Source: Opisthorchis felineus (taxonomy: Eukaryota > Platyhelminthes > Trematoda > Opisthorchiida > Opisthorchiidae). From it: 64,000 nt of DNA. The translations under genes were made by a program, and so were the position numbers. Position 1 is the stretch's first letter. Each line of letters starts with the position of its first letter. Positions 1 through 13,300 of this stretch are shown here, piece by piece. Below the pieces are notes generated by a model, which saw only the letters and a list, made by a program, of their open reading frames with translations, searched no databases and was not told where the DNA came from. The DNA lies in assembly GCA_004794785.1 (NCBI GenBank), contig SJOL01006576.1, forward strand, positions 1,001,721-1,065,720. Reading direction: 5' to 3'.

Positions 1-3000
1 CTGAATCCCCCGTTTATGCCGTAGTGATCTGGAATTAATTCAGCGACGGTGAAAGTTAATTAGCAAGTGACAGCATTTATTAGGGTGACGCTAAAGTGTA
101 CCGAGGGAATTTGACACTGGCTGACATCTGTTTGAGAAGAAGACGCGTTCTGTATTAGTTTAAGTGTCACTTTAAACCCAGTACCAGAAATGACGCTACC
201 ATAGGCTGTGTCAGCCGCCTGGTAATTCAGTCAGCTTTCACTGAAGTGACTACCGAAACTTAGGTGTGAAACTGGGGCTATTAAGTATATGTTGCACTAT
301 ATTCATACCAAGATATAAGCACAGTCAGAGACTGCTATTGAAGCTGACATTCGGAGAATGTGATTTACTCACAACATACCTAAGGATTTACGCTAGTTGA
401 TCTTACCACTAGAGCTCACAGGCATATTCAAACGTATTTTACTGTAGACCGTCTTCAACTCACCTTCGTATCCGATCCTCGGAATGACATGAGGGAACGA
501 AAACCCGTCACTCTATATGCCTACCAACTTACTTGCTACTGTGAGTATCATCACACCGGCTTAACGACGAGAATGTTGCCTAAGTGTATGCTTGGTCACA
601 TCTCCCACTGTTTTTTAGGCATCGGCAAGTATAGTAGGCAAAGTAAATCAAGTTAAAAAGGTTGATTATACAAGGTTATTCTGAGGGTAGCAGGCGAAAC
701 CACATTTAAAATCGTTGAAGGTAAATTACGAATGATTTCATTTTACACATAGAAGACGAATGTTTTACGAGTAAAAGGACTAGGCTCACATCCTGAGTCT
801 CCAGGAGAAGACAACCGCTGGTGGGCTATCCAGAGTTTTCGTTGACCTCCTAAGCGGTATGGGAATACGGTAAACACCTCAGTGGATTTTTCGACCTTCC
901 AAAATGCGGAAAAGCACTACCGGATTGCTGTTGTATACCACGACTGGAAAATGGGTTTCCGCAGGAAGAATACTGCCTATCTCTCCCCATCAGTGAATAC
1001 AGCCTTAAACAATTGATAAACGTATTCGCATCAAAGCATTACGAATGCTACAAAAATCCATTTTGGTTACATCCTGAGCCTATTTCTCTATATATGCTCT
1101 GTTCGTGTCATCCGTAACCGATGCGTTAAGCATCCGAATTCAGGGTAATTTCGGAACCAAACGTACCTCACTTCAGATAATCGGGGAATATTTTTATTGT
1201 GATTACAAACTGGAGTGCAATTCGGTTCGTCAGTGCCGGATGGTTCAGTGTTTAACATAATGGAGCCCTGTCCAGATATTCCTAGAGAATGATTTCTCCA
1301 ATAACCATCTCCATCTTCTTCGGAACGTCTATGAGGCTGACTGAAAATGACAATTTCCATGAGGTTCTTATAATTTGAGACTTGATTTTTGGGGATAACA
1401 ACATCTTACTTAAGGATTGTGCCATTCTGGTCAAAAGGCTATTTTGAATGACGGTTGTAATCTTGATTTGATACATGTCGTTTGGTTACATATTATCGGA
1501 GGCGCTTTCTCGCTCGAAGCGCAGGACAAAGCTGCTGTGGTTGCTGTTCACTCATTAGGCCATGGGCACGTGCAGCCTTGAATCCAGAGGGGAACGAGAG
1601 ATTAGTTACCAACACCGGTTGCTACGGTGTATGCTGTATTAATCATCCTAACTAACACAGTCAACCCCCTGCCGGTGGGAGTAATTATTCCAGAATGTAG
1701 GCCGTATACAGCATAGAATTACTGACGCAAACCTCCGATTCTCACACAAAATGAACTTAACTGAACATTGTTATGTTCCAAACCAACTATGAGGGTATCA
1801 AATTTGTTCTGGTTCGTTCTAATCGGAAACAAATGATCTATCCTAGCAACATAATAAACATGCTTCCACCATACCTGCGACCTATGTGAGAGTCACATAT
1901 TACTGATTCCAACGGCCAGTAGTACATTGTGTTCAAAAATAAGGGTACCCGGTTCATGTTTAGCCAAACATCGCGGTATACGGATTATTTCTGACTCAAT
2001 TGGTTGCACTCATTTGCGGGTACCAGACAGGGCCCGAAAGCGTCTTACAATGCACCTGACCTCCTACAGCAGTGACCTTTTGAGCTGCATCACTCTAAAT
2101 AGGTTTTGAGGAGTCTTATCCACCCAAAGTGTCACTGACCAAATAATACGAAAATGGATCACATAGAGTGCTCAGAAAATTAAGTCGCAAATAACAATTT
2201 ATTGGTGTTTTACTGTTATGCTCCAAATGAAGAACACCATGTTTTCATTCTACTCACAAAAGAAATCAGTTACATGAAATAATGTGTTAGATTGCCAGCT
2301 AGATACCGGAATCGCAATCTAAATTCCCAATGACTTTGCTTGAATTTAAAATCCTGAGAGACAAATTATGTCCACGCAGATTCAAGCATTTGATTGCACA
2401 TGAATTGGTCCAGCATAAGGTAGGTAACACGGACAACAATATGCACAAGGGAACCATGGGATCAAGTAAACATTGGTCTTGCGTTCGGTCCCAAAGTTCA
2501 CCATCACACTGCGGCTCTATGGATAGAGAACTTTGGGTGTAGGGAAACAAATAAACTTACATCGCAGTTTGAACTTTCAGTGACCAGCTGAATCTTGAGA
2601 CAAACCCAACATCTAATTGGATTACGGAACTAAATGATCGGAAATCGTACACCAGGAATGCGTAAGCAGGGATGGCTAACTGGATGGGGACTCCGCCTGT
2701 ATTCAACCGGACTTGTCAGTTGCTTGTTTGACTAATCGCAACAAGGGCTCATTTGGCATTGTCTTCTCAGTATACTACAACAACATGTACTACTTGGCGA
2801 CGGTAAATGCATACAGCGGCTACACACTTCAGGGCAAAGATCAAATGGAAGCTGATTTTTCCCAACGGTTATCCTACGGATCCCAAAGAAGTTATCCTAC
2901 ACAATATATGCAGTAGGGAGAATAATGGACAGGACTGACGAGATATGCTTACTTACACCCAAAATAGCAAGAACAGCTTTACTACCGAGCACAGTTAATT

Positions 3001-5035
3001 CTAGTGAATAGCACAACTGGGACTTAAATGATAAGGGATGGATAAATTACGAACAGTTTCTCGCTGGGTGAGAAAAATGGCAGTGTGAAATCAGCCGAAT
3101 CAACTCCATGAGAATCTAAACAAGCACCTTGTCCGGATATGTACTATGGCAATGTCATTAACCGTCGATGAGTTGAGGTCCGGAGTTCTCATCCTGAGAG
3201 GCAGCATTTATCAACCCAATTGAGTTGCCACGTCATTGACTGCTCGCCGCCGAGTCGTTTTCACTCCTCCCAAAACTGAACCAATGAGCTCTGCAAGACA
3301 GATGATCCTTTAGCATGCGAGATTCATGTTCTAACCAGTGTAACCTACAAAGTGTGAGTGACTCACCCATTGCTGGTGAGTCAATTCTCCCTTAGTCCAT
3401 CCAACGTACCTCAGCATTGATAATCCGGTGTTCTCATCAGCCTCAACCAATGCTTCGAAGACACCGATGGCCAAAAGCCGAGATGATCCGTACATCATCT
3501 GCGGTTAGAGGCCAAGTCTCTTACCCATAAACTGCATGGATAGCTCTACCACACTGTACACTCTGGCCCTGAAGATTTATAGAGTCTGAAGCAGTTTCTG
3601 TGACAGAAAAAATGACTAACGTTGGAAGTATAAAAAGTGACACTAAAAAGCCTGTCTCAAGGTACAAATATATCCGATGCATCATCGGTCATGGCGAAAC
3701 CCAGCTTGGTTCTCTGACATCTGTTCCTGTCAACAAGCGGTCAACCCACTCAAATTAATGCCAAAGAGCGCCTCGGATAACACTGCTACCAGGCTGAGGC
3801 CACGGTGGTTTTGCGTAAAGTTCTTGCGCCTTTTCTGAAGGTGGAAATCACAGTTGAGGCGCTTAAGTTCACCATTTTCGACTAAATCTTCCTAAGTATG
3901 GCCTTTGGACCTTTCAATGGGGTTCCATCACCCATCCAAGCCCGGCCCCTTGTCGTATGGGAGCTGTGATATTTTGCCGTGGATATGTGTTGCTGATGGT
4001 GGACTGCTATTGATGATTCAAACCCGTTGGATTCATACAGGTTTTATGTTTGAGGAGGTCAGCTGACTGTTGTTTAAAGCGTTCGGGCCAAAGCTCAAGA
4101 CATCTTCAGCAATCTAATTGCTGTTCCATCGTTTATGTAAATTGTTTAGCTGACTTCTATCACCATTTGGCCGACTGATCAAATCAGCTCAACGGCTGCG
4201 TGTAGCAAAAGCTTTCAGTGAACCTTCGCAGTCCTCCAGCGTTCTCTGTCATTCTTCAGTTTTTTTCATTATATGGCGTTTGAGAAGTATGTGTGTGCCG
4301 TGCTGGTTAGTTGCTGTGATTATTTGCCGGCAGCAGTAAAATCCGCCAATCTGCACAATATTCAGTGTTCAGTTAGACGATGGCTTTCAAGTTGGTTCAA
4401 GTCGGATGCCTTGAACATACAGTCGTAAGAGCTAAAAGCATAACACATTTCACTTTCTTCCATCATTATTTTAACCAGTCGTCGTCATCAGAGTGACCGT
4501 CAGTTTCCAGGAGCTTTCTAGCCAGACCATCTCGATATTTTGGAGATAACAAAACTAGTCAAAGTTGAAAGAAGAAATTTCTCTGCCTCAGTGCTAGTAA
4601 CCGTGAGTAAAAACAAACTGAAAACTAGGCCCGCAACATGGCTTGATAGGAGGCAATTTGCGTACCCCAAAAGGAATGGCAATGTTAAACTGCAACTCTC
4701 TATTAATAATTGAAAGCCACATTGTGCAAGGGAGTCCGTAGACTCCAAATGACTCGATGTGGGTGCTTTCACTAAAAGCTCATACTGGCCGGGAACCGAC
4801 GATTTTCAGCACACATCTGAAGAAGCGGCCACCTATTATCTGTAGGCTAAGCATCGGCTCAGAATCTACAGCTCATCTGTGGCTTTTCCCTAATGTATTC
4901 GTTCAAATTGAGCATTCATCCCATCCGTCAGGTTGATATTATCCACTCCCGGTGGTAGTATTCGTCATCATGGACAACAGTAAATGGTCAACTCTCATAC
5001 ACGCACAAAATGAAGTATGAAGCACCAAGGTAGGG
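1..5035. other. no gene recognised
   Basis: Both strands were read. Open frames are short (at most about 90 codons), frequently interrupted and match no family I know. I saw no tRNA-like B box, reverse transcriptase motif or tandem array. It may be old repeat sequence decayed beyond recognition by eye. Confidence 0.5.
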
Positions 5036-5040
5036 GGCAC

Positions 5041-5145
5041 CAGCACTGATATTGTTTAGTCCTGATGAGCTTGTCTGATGATACCCCAGAAAGGTGAGAC
5101 TGGTAGTGAACCGTCAAAGGTTTTGAGCAACCTTGTGTGAGCTGC
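5041..5145 (+). repeat. hammerhead-type short repeat, degenerate
   Basis: This carries the CTGATGA core (about 5062), followed by a stem II region disturbed by a second, internal ctgatga. It then has the family's 3' signature, 'gagcaaccttgtgtgag'. That signature recurs at 23.6, 28.85, 33.3 and 56.3 kb. The catalytic GAAA is not intact, so the copy should be inactive. A partner repeat follows at 5150. Confidence 0.55.
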
Positions 5146-5149
5146 AGTG

Positions 5150-5245
5150 GATCATAAAAATATAACGACGTCTAAAATATCGTTATAACCAAAACAAGAG
5201 ACAGCCGTCGCGAAGCACATTCGGTTGAAGATTATTATGAACAAA
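5150..5245 (+). repeat. partner repeat B, copy 1
   Basis: It contains an ATATCGTTATA-like segment, then 'aacaagagacagcc' and 'agcacattcggttgaag'. The same order of words is found at 5445, 10105 and 33352. In two of the four copies it lies directly 3' of a hammerhead-type repeat, which suggests one longer ancestral unit. Confidence 0.45.
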
Positions 5246-5255
5246 GATTAAGCTT

Positions 5256-5356
5256 GACCTGATACACTACTTATAAGGCTACTGAAGACCCCTCGACAGC
5301 TCGGGACTGGTTTCATCCTTCTTGAGGCTGCTCAGGTAGGCCAAGTCCTCCAGCTT
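5256..5356 (-). repeat. hammerhead-type short repeat, inverted copy
   Basis: Read on the minus strand it gives 'ggcctacctgagcagcctc', then 'aagaaggatgaaaccagtc', then a 3' part resembling 'cagtagccttataagtag'. The core CTGATGA has become CTGAGCA, but GAAAC and the GTC cleavage triplet are kept. It lies opposite to the 5041 copy with repeat B between them, an inverted pair. Confidence 0.5.
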
Positions 5357-5444
5357 CAACAAACGTTGTGTTCCACGTCAATACTACATTGTACGTGATT
5401 GGATAAATGCACTCATGTGTAACGCGTCATGTCAGGACAACATA

Positions 5445-5530
5445 TCTGAGAGTTTGAATAAAATGTCAGCTGAAACACAAGAAGGATTTTTGTGCAGCAC
5501 ATTCAGTCGAAGATTACTGAAGCGACATTC
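5445..5530 (+). repeat. partner repeat B, copy 2
   Basis: It contains 'gtcagctgaaacacaagaa' and 'gtgcagcacattcagtcga', matching the copies at 5150 and 33352 at many positions. No ribozyme core lies immediately upstream in this copy. Confidence 0.4.
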
Positions 5531-5629
5531 AGCTGACTCTGTCGTTTAAGGCGGTTTAATTTACAAATGAATGCGTTCTACCACTGGAGTACAATTTGGT
5601 GTTCAGTTAAAACGTAAGACTGGTGAAAA

Positions 5630-5720
5630 CTGAAATATCATTCCTACCTGATGAGCTTCAAGAAGGACGAAAATGTTAATGAGCTGTTGGAGACTTGTCA
5701 GAAGACTTATTTAACCTGTT
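5630..5720 (+). repeat. hammerhead-type short repeat, 5' half
   Basis: It shows the stem I strand 'cctac', the core ctgatga, the stem II/loop word 'gcttcaagaagga' and an intact GAAA. The GTC cleavage triplet and the usual 3' tail are lost or strongly changed. Stem II is weakened by C-to-T and G-to-A type changes. Confidence 0.5.
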
Positions 5721-5724
5721 ATTA

Positions 5725-8700
5725 AAATGAACCGCCCAGACTAGCCCAAGTAATGTGTGGTCGGTAACTGCGGTAATCCCGAAAGTGGAAAGCTGGAGGA
5801 GTGAAGTCTTTTTCTACAACAGCTGGCTAATATACCTGGGGGCATCGGAGCAAAGGTAGACGCGAGCTCACTAAAATGGCCTTTTTTAAGGATAAAAGCA
5901 TGACAAATAAGCTGACCTCAACTCATTTAGCTTCATCCATCAGAAACGCTATGGAATTCTCACCATGTTAGAGGCAGTATATTGTGTAGTATGGTGTGGT
6001 TTATTACACATAGTTTACACAGGCAGTATAGAGTTGTTTCGCATTTTTAGCAGGCTAGTTATCTGCTAGATGCATGTCATTTAAAAATGCATTAGTTAAT
6101 TTGACTGACTGGGGCACCCACAAGTGTTTTCAGCGTGCCACCTTAAGTCTTCAAAATCGAGCCATGAGTGAGGCTTAACAAGTTTAGACATTTAACAATG
6201 CCTTCGGGAACTTCTAAGCCAGATTTACCTCCACTACGTATGACTCACGAGTTGTCTGTCTGCTCATCGACTAGTTAGTCACGTTTAATGTCTTGTTCTG
6301 GCCACATGTATATCTATCCAATTCACAAATGTGCCATTTTCTTGTAAAAAACGATCAAGCAGATATTGAATTTGTTCTATAGGCTTTGCAGTGCAGCCAT
6401 GAACCATCAAGAAGCGATCGACAAAAAAAGTCAGTGTTAGAGGACTAAACTGAATGCCTAGAGTTTTTGTGAGCTATTTGAAAAGTTGCTGAATAACACT
6501 CGATCTGTCGCTGATGCGATTCTGCTCGACATCTGTTCGACATCGCACAGTATCAGGTAGCTGTATTCTCTCCCCTTTGGATGCTAAACTGGACGCATAT
6601 CAGACTGAACACACATGCACAATAAACTGGTGCAGAGGTTAAACTCTGACGAGATTCAAGTGATGGCTTCTCATTGGGTTGCAGTACCGATCAGAAGGAA
6701 GGTGATTTGGTATCTGAAATACTGAAACTACTAGAACACGGGCCAAGCTGTGTGCAGTTCCCTCGGTTGTAGGATCAATTCATCAGAATCTCACGAAAGT
6801 TTTCAAGTTGATGTTCGACTCAACAAATGTCCAATTCAGTGTCCAAGTACCAAATCAAGCTAATGGAGATTCAAAGGGTGAAAACATTTATACTCTTGAC
6901 AAGTTGGTTTCATAAACCTAAGGATCAGAATTCAATTATGAAACATAATTCGGCTTTTTTATGGTTGTTTCAGCTGAAACTTTAGGCAGTGTTTCACAAC
7001 CAAATCGGTGGAAGAATACAATAAACGAGGGTCCGGTTTGTTTTCACTTGGGTAGTTTCCATCGCAAAGTCCAAACCGGTTTTGAACTCCACATCCGTGG
7101 ATCAACTGTGAATGTCTGTTAAGCCACTTTCTGTATCAACTTCAGTGGCTATAAATTGTAATCTTGTAGTCTTTTCAGCTGAGTAGCACTCAAGCTTTTC
7201 GCTAATTGTCCAATTTACACTACCCGTAGTTGTTTTAGTGGGTAGGCTGAAAACCGAAAATTCATACGCACCTTGTGGTTGATTCCGTACCAAACAAATT
7301 AAATCAGATTAAGTAAACAAAACTTAGTCAAAACTTGATTTCGTCTATTTAATAGGAGTCTCTTCGGTTCCTCGTTCAAATAAGTTCGCACAAAGGATGG
7401 TGGTAAAGACAGTGAGCCAAGGCTAGATCCGAAACAAAACCTCCAGGTTGTCTGAGGGTTTTTGCACTCTAGGCCAGATGCTATAATATTTGTCGTGATT
7501 CTGGACCTGATAGAGGTGGTGGAGCAGTTAAATGATTGCGCATTAGCTTTTTCGTTTTCTACTGAGACATTTTTCTTAGCGTTAAAGCGGCAACGGTATC
7601 GTAGAAATCCAGCAAAGTCGACTTACCAACCGGACCCAGCTCAAATTTTTGATTGGCCATTAGCCACTATGTTCCTCCCCAACTTTCTCTCTCTGCAGAC
7701 AGCTATTCTGTCTGATATTCTGATTTCTCTGCTTGTCAGTTATCCCACCATTAGCAGATTGCACGTATACTGACGCTATTACCATTCGTCAACATAATTT
7801 GGATGCTCAAGCCTTTTTTCAGCTTTGAAACTGTATCAATTCCCTAGTGACCTGTTGTGAAGTACCCACACATTTCCTTTAGTTCTATTATTCGACGTCG
7901 TTGCTAGTTCCGTGAGCGACTTTTGTAGCATTGTGGCCACCACATCCGAAAATCTCCTTTTCTCAAATAGTGAATTGCTGTTTTCCATTAAACTTCCTTC
8001 ATCAATACATGCGAGGTAAAAAGAACTTTCGTCCTATCATTTAAAGTTCAGACATCTGAATGCTTTTCCTTACTGAATTAGTAGATTTGCTACCGTGTGC
8101 ATCTTTGTACGTTTATTACGGTTGCCCCCTTTTCAATGGTTTCTACAACTTAGTGGCTAATTTCCAGGTTTGCAAGTAGTTATTCGAGTTAGGTAGTCGA
8201 AACAGCAAAGTTTGTCTGGATTCTCCATTTGCTAGCATTTTCTAGCCTAGGAAAATGCCTTTCGTCGTCATGTTGAATTACCAGATTACAATTCAACGTC
8301 GAATGCAGGCTCAGGATTTGGCTGGATTTCTGTACTAATGGCCCAGCAGCGCGGGTACCAGTGACACCCACCGCGCCTATGTGATAACGCGTCCTGGAAA
8401 TGCGTCTTTTCAGAAACACGGAAAAAAATTCAGCCACTTTTTAGCACCCTCGATCCTTTCTTCATTCCTTTGTTACCCTCGCTTCCAGTTTGAACGCTGT
8501 AGTTTTAGATCTGATGACCTCATCCGATTTGGACCAGATTTTCTGAAAATATATCGTTGCACAACTTTTTCTCTCTGGCGTCATTCACTGATGCAAGGGC
8601 TTAATCCCACCTCATTTACGTCTCCCTTCCTGACCTGAACAAACAAGTGCTTGTTAGCCTAACACCACCATCATTAGGATTCCCTCCCTGAATATGACTT

Positions 8701-10100
8701 GCAAGGTTCATGATGACTGACAGGTGTAAGCCAAAATAAAATGAAGTGAAAAATACGTTCAAAATTCGACGCAACGGTTACTATGTGGAGTCATAACAAA
8801 ACCATACGACGATTTCTAGGCGGGGCTATAAAGCCCGGAGAGAACAGTGTCCACCCTGCTACGGATAGAAAGACAAGACAAGACAGATCAATCAATCAAG
8901 CACAATTTTGTCAGTTCCATCTTATCTCTCTCTCTCTTGGAAAGTGGACACGCCACTCTGAAGTTGGTATTCATACGACTGACGTTTCCTTTTCGTGTGT
9001 GTGTGCGTGCGCCTCAAGAAAGCCAGCAACCCGCTTCAGAATACTGCAAAGATTAAGTCCTTTCGTCTGCTACAGCCTGGTGGACCATAGTTAACACAAC
9101 TGTCGACGCATTCCTTGTCTGTGCATGTGCGTGTGTCGTTCGTCTCACTGAGCTTGCTCATGCTTCAACAACCATCGAGGTGGGCGTTGCACTGCTGCCT
9201 CTGGCCACTGTTTTTGATACAATCTCAAATGGGAGATTGGAACCACCCCCAAACCCGGTAAATCTGACTTGGTCACGCTTCTTGCTTCTTGCTTCTATAT
9301 TCACTGTCACAAAACACACGTATGTACTGGCATGTCAATCATACCATTTGTATAAAAAAAGACAGCCTATTTGGAACTATTACTTAAGAGTATAGCTCAC
9401 TAATAATACGGATTAGCTCAACTTCACTATGCCAGGTAGTAACTGTGTGACAGGTATGCCTGGTGGTGATCACCAGTATCTTTTCATCATCAGCAACACT
9501 TTAGCCATTTTTCCTCATGTTCATCGTCGACATCGTCATTGCTTCCTAATTTAACAACACCAGATACGCGTCGCATTACTCAGCACGATAAAGTAGGTTG
9601 GCCAGTGTCTCAACCGGAACCAGTTTCAGTTGAACAGAGTTAAGACGCAACTCACCATATTAAAACAAACCTATGTCCCCGTGGGATTTTTTCAGCCAGG
9701 TGGATGAGAAAGCTCTCCTTAAGCTACACAAACAATATTTAATGAATATCTAGATGTTTTTTTGGTGAATGTCTTCTCCTTTGAGACCCTCTGACCACCC
9801 CCAACCTCAGCCTACGCATCACACGAATATTACAAAGTTTCTGTCGGTATAACATCGCTCATAAGGTCGGTGAAAAATCCCATCATCTAATTTCTCTTTG
9901 TTGAAGCTTATCAGGTAAGCCTAGTCTGCAAAATTCAATCAACTTTAGTTCTTAATTGAGTACCTGAATGTAAACACCGGCTTGCACATTAGGATGACAT
10001 TAACGGGGAAACTTAAGTGAATCACAAGTAGATATCTCTTTTTATAATACAACCGGAGATTCGGTTAAAGTTTACTTCTACGGCCTTATATAAAATGTCA
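5725..10100. other. no gene recognised; low-complexity patches
   Basis: The longest open frames (7462-7773 and 8783-9094, about 103 codons each) have no recognisable domain. Small simple-sequence patches occur at 8870-8935 (acaag, aatc and tctc runs), 8998-9012 (gt-rich) and about 9281-9299 (three copies of a 7-base cttcttg unit). Confidence 0.45.
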
Positions 10101-10104
10101 CATC

Positions 10105-10190
10105 AGGGAAATTACTTCCACCTCTTGGATGTCGTTCCAATTGAAACAAAAGGCTGCCTTTGTGCAGCACCTTATTGGAGAATATAAGGA
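10105..10190 (+). repeat. partner repeat B, copy 3, weak
   Basis: It contains 'tgtcgttccaattgaaacaa' followed by 'gctgcctttgtgcagcacc', in the same order as the other B copies. The last third ('attggagaat') is diverged. No hammerhead core is visible beside it. Confidence 0.35.
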
Positions 10191-10359
10191 AATGATGAAT
10201 TCAGCTGATCTATAACTGAATCTCATGTTGAAGACGCCTATTAATCTGTCTGACAAAAGTTTGTTCTTTGTGGTTGTCTTCTGCAGCTTTTTCCACTGAT
10301 GAAATCCAGTAAGCAAGCGATGCAGTCGCCATATAGCAGGGGTTGTAGAACTCACCACA

Positions 10360-13300
10360 ACATCTCGGTCTCAGTGGGACAATTTTCCCCCGATTTTGCT
10401 TGCGTTACGCGGTGAGCAAGGCTGGTATACGTTATAATGTATATTGGCGTGATCCTTCGTACCCCTAACGGTGATAGTCTCAATATAGGCTACTGTTGAC
10501 AATATATCAAAAAACTGGCAGCTGGGGTGCCACCCGACTTACAACCAACGAACCACCAGATTTGCGACGTTACGTATCAGGGGCCCTGTACTCTGCGACT
10601 ACCACCATAGCGAAGCAGCTGTTCACGAGAATCCTGATATCGTGTTTTCACGTTGGTTAGCTTTAGGTGAAATTTGTAAACGAGAAAATTCTAGCTAAAA
10701 TTGGTGTCTGGTGTGCTACTTGTGGCTTCTGACCACCAGAAAGAAGCCTGCGATCCTATGCATTTTATCTAGGAATATAAAAGTGTAATGCTGACTTCGG
10801 TAAAAAATTTCAGTTAAGTACTCTGTTGAAAACTTGGCATGCCAAGTTTCAGTGCTATTCGCAATTTGGGATGGCGCTGGCACGTCTGAATCTTCAGGCA
10901 AAGGTTTTACTGCAGCTTTTGGCACATGGGTCTTAGGTGAAAATCGTTCGCAACCATACATCTTGTCAACGCACTGCATAGTTTGAGTGAAAAATTTAGG
11001 CTAGTTTTCATCGTAACGTGATACAGAACAACTGTAGCTGCTTCATTCCGGATATTTCTAGGTAGACAAACCGAATGCACCTGAGAAAATTCCGAACTAA
11101 AATGCTTTTTAATTCTATTCTGCTTGTGTCACTGCTGTAACTTTGTCCTGCAAAACGCCGCATAACTTCTTTCTTACTGTTGCGGTTCTCCATAAAAGTG
11201 CACCAGATACACACCAATGATGAGTTCTGAAAGCGTGGAAAACTTGCACGGTGTTTATTGGTTTTTCCGCTGAGACCGGCTTTACTTTAAGAACGGAATC
11301 GTGGCTGAAACCTGCAAAACTGCTCACTACATACAAACCGTAAAGTGCTGACTGAAAAAACGGACTATTCTGATAACAGTAAAAACCTGTAAACAACGAA
11401 TGGGCTGAAAGCTTTTTGCTTTGTTTTAGGGACGCTTACAGTTCGCTGCCCCTTGTATGAACGGAGGCTGTGTGTTGCATGGTCATGGCGGACAATCGGA
11501 TTCGGCATTTTAAGGAACGAAACAACTATTGCCAAGTGAAAAAAATAAAACCCTGGCAAAAGTCTGTCATGCCTTATCGCTTTGTCTCGGCGAGCATTAT
11601 TGTAGGCCAGCCGCAACTTCTCATTGCCTCCTCTCATTGCCTCTCCTATTATTACTGCATAATGTTAACTATTCCAGTCATCTACGTCCATGGTCTAGGA
11701 ACATTTTACTCACCAACCGCTGTGCGATTTCGACCTATAGTAAGGATAGGGCCAAAGTGTAAATTTAAAACTCTCCCGCCTTACACGAACAACTTTGATT
11801 GAGTCTGTCAAATTCTTAGTGAGAATATGGATGAAGTGGTTTCCGCCTTTTTGGGTTAATTGGCTTGCATGTCACTCTCTTTCCACCAAAACTGCCAAAA
11901 TTACACTACAGTGTCGGATTTACGTAGGGTTAAATTCATGAAAATGTACCCAACTACCATGGAATGCCAAGCGTCGACCCGTCAGGGATAGCTTTTTCTA
12001 CTCGAGTAGTAGGTGCTTCACCTCAGCACCCGTAAGGTTCATACAAAACTTTATGACAGTGGAAACATCAAACTGAATCGCGATAAGGCAGATGGAGGAA
12101 ACCGGTACCAATCTCTAGTAAAAGGTTTAAAACCGTGGCACTGAATGAAGTCTAGAACATCGATGACTTTTGTTGCAAGGGAACTGAAAATCGAATACCT
12201 TCTAAAAACTTGTTTTGATGTGGCGCTGCGTTTAGCGTGCTAAAAATTTGCGCCCATTAGACGCAGTTCTTCTGCCTCTAACCGAAAGATGTAATAGTTG
12301 GTTCAAATAAACTCTGTGTTTTATCAGATTTTCCTGTACATCCTTAAACAGGAACTCACAGTTGTTGCAGTTCCTTGTCATACTGGTTCGGAATAAGTCA
12401 CATTGACATCTTTGGGCTTTAAATTATTAGGGTTCATCCTGTGAACAGTTATCTCGCACACCAAAACCGCCCAGAGTAAACGTGTGATCTATGCAGCTCA
12501 GTCACATGATAAGAATCACTCAACAAGTAAGGACAAAACGTTCAATTATGTTTATACTGGCCGTGTCGTGATTCGATTGTTACGTGAGCGATTTAATCCT
12601 TTACTACAAATTTTCCCGAAAAACGAAATGAAAACGGTGTAGCAACCACCCATTCAGCTTACTCTTTAACTCAACTTCTTGTCGTCCATTCCGACATCGT
12701 TACATTCTAGCAAGTCTCATCTTTATTCCTCCTATCCATTTCCACTACAATATATTGGACATAACTTTGATCAACTGGATTCGACCTTTTATACCACGGG
12801 CCGCATACTTCTGAGGGGCGCCGTTTATACCTTTGGCCTAGGCTATTACGAAAAAATACAAAAAAAAGTTTTAGGAAGAATAGTTTCATACAAATTGCTG
12901 AAGTTACTGGCTATCGTGCAACCATAGACAGCTCCAGTCGTTCTCCTCGTGCACTACCTTCAAGCCGTTTTTAAGTCATTACAGCGAAGTCTGACATCCA
13001 GATGATTAAGACAGTCGTGCTGTTGGCCCCGGACATCTATTGTAAAAAATAATTATAAGAACTGCTTCAGGACAATGCTTTTGATGCCATCCCTTGGTGC
13101 AAAGCTAAAGGCCATTAAATTTACTGATCTAACGTTGCTTCGTGTAGAGTGGATGACTTTAAATTAAAGTTTGCTTGCTGATTTGCAAGAGAGCTCCGTC
13201 CGGTTTACTGATTTCTGATTTCAGAGAAAAATTCCTTGCCCTAAGTTAGCGGTACAAGAAAGTACTCCGTACAAAGGTAGCTGCCATATGAACATATTTT

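Noticed and set aside
7462..7773. 103-codon plus frame
   Set aside because: No recognisable motif, and its length is expected by chance.
8783..9094. 103-codon plus frame preceded by a TATA-like ggctataaagc
   Set aside because: Peptide is low-complexity derived (tctc, gtgt and acaag runs), with no domain.
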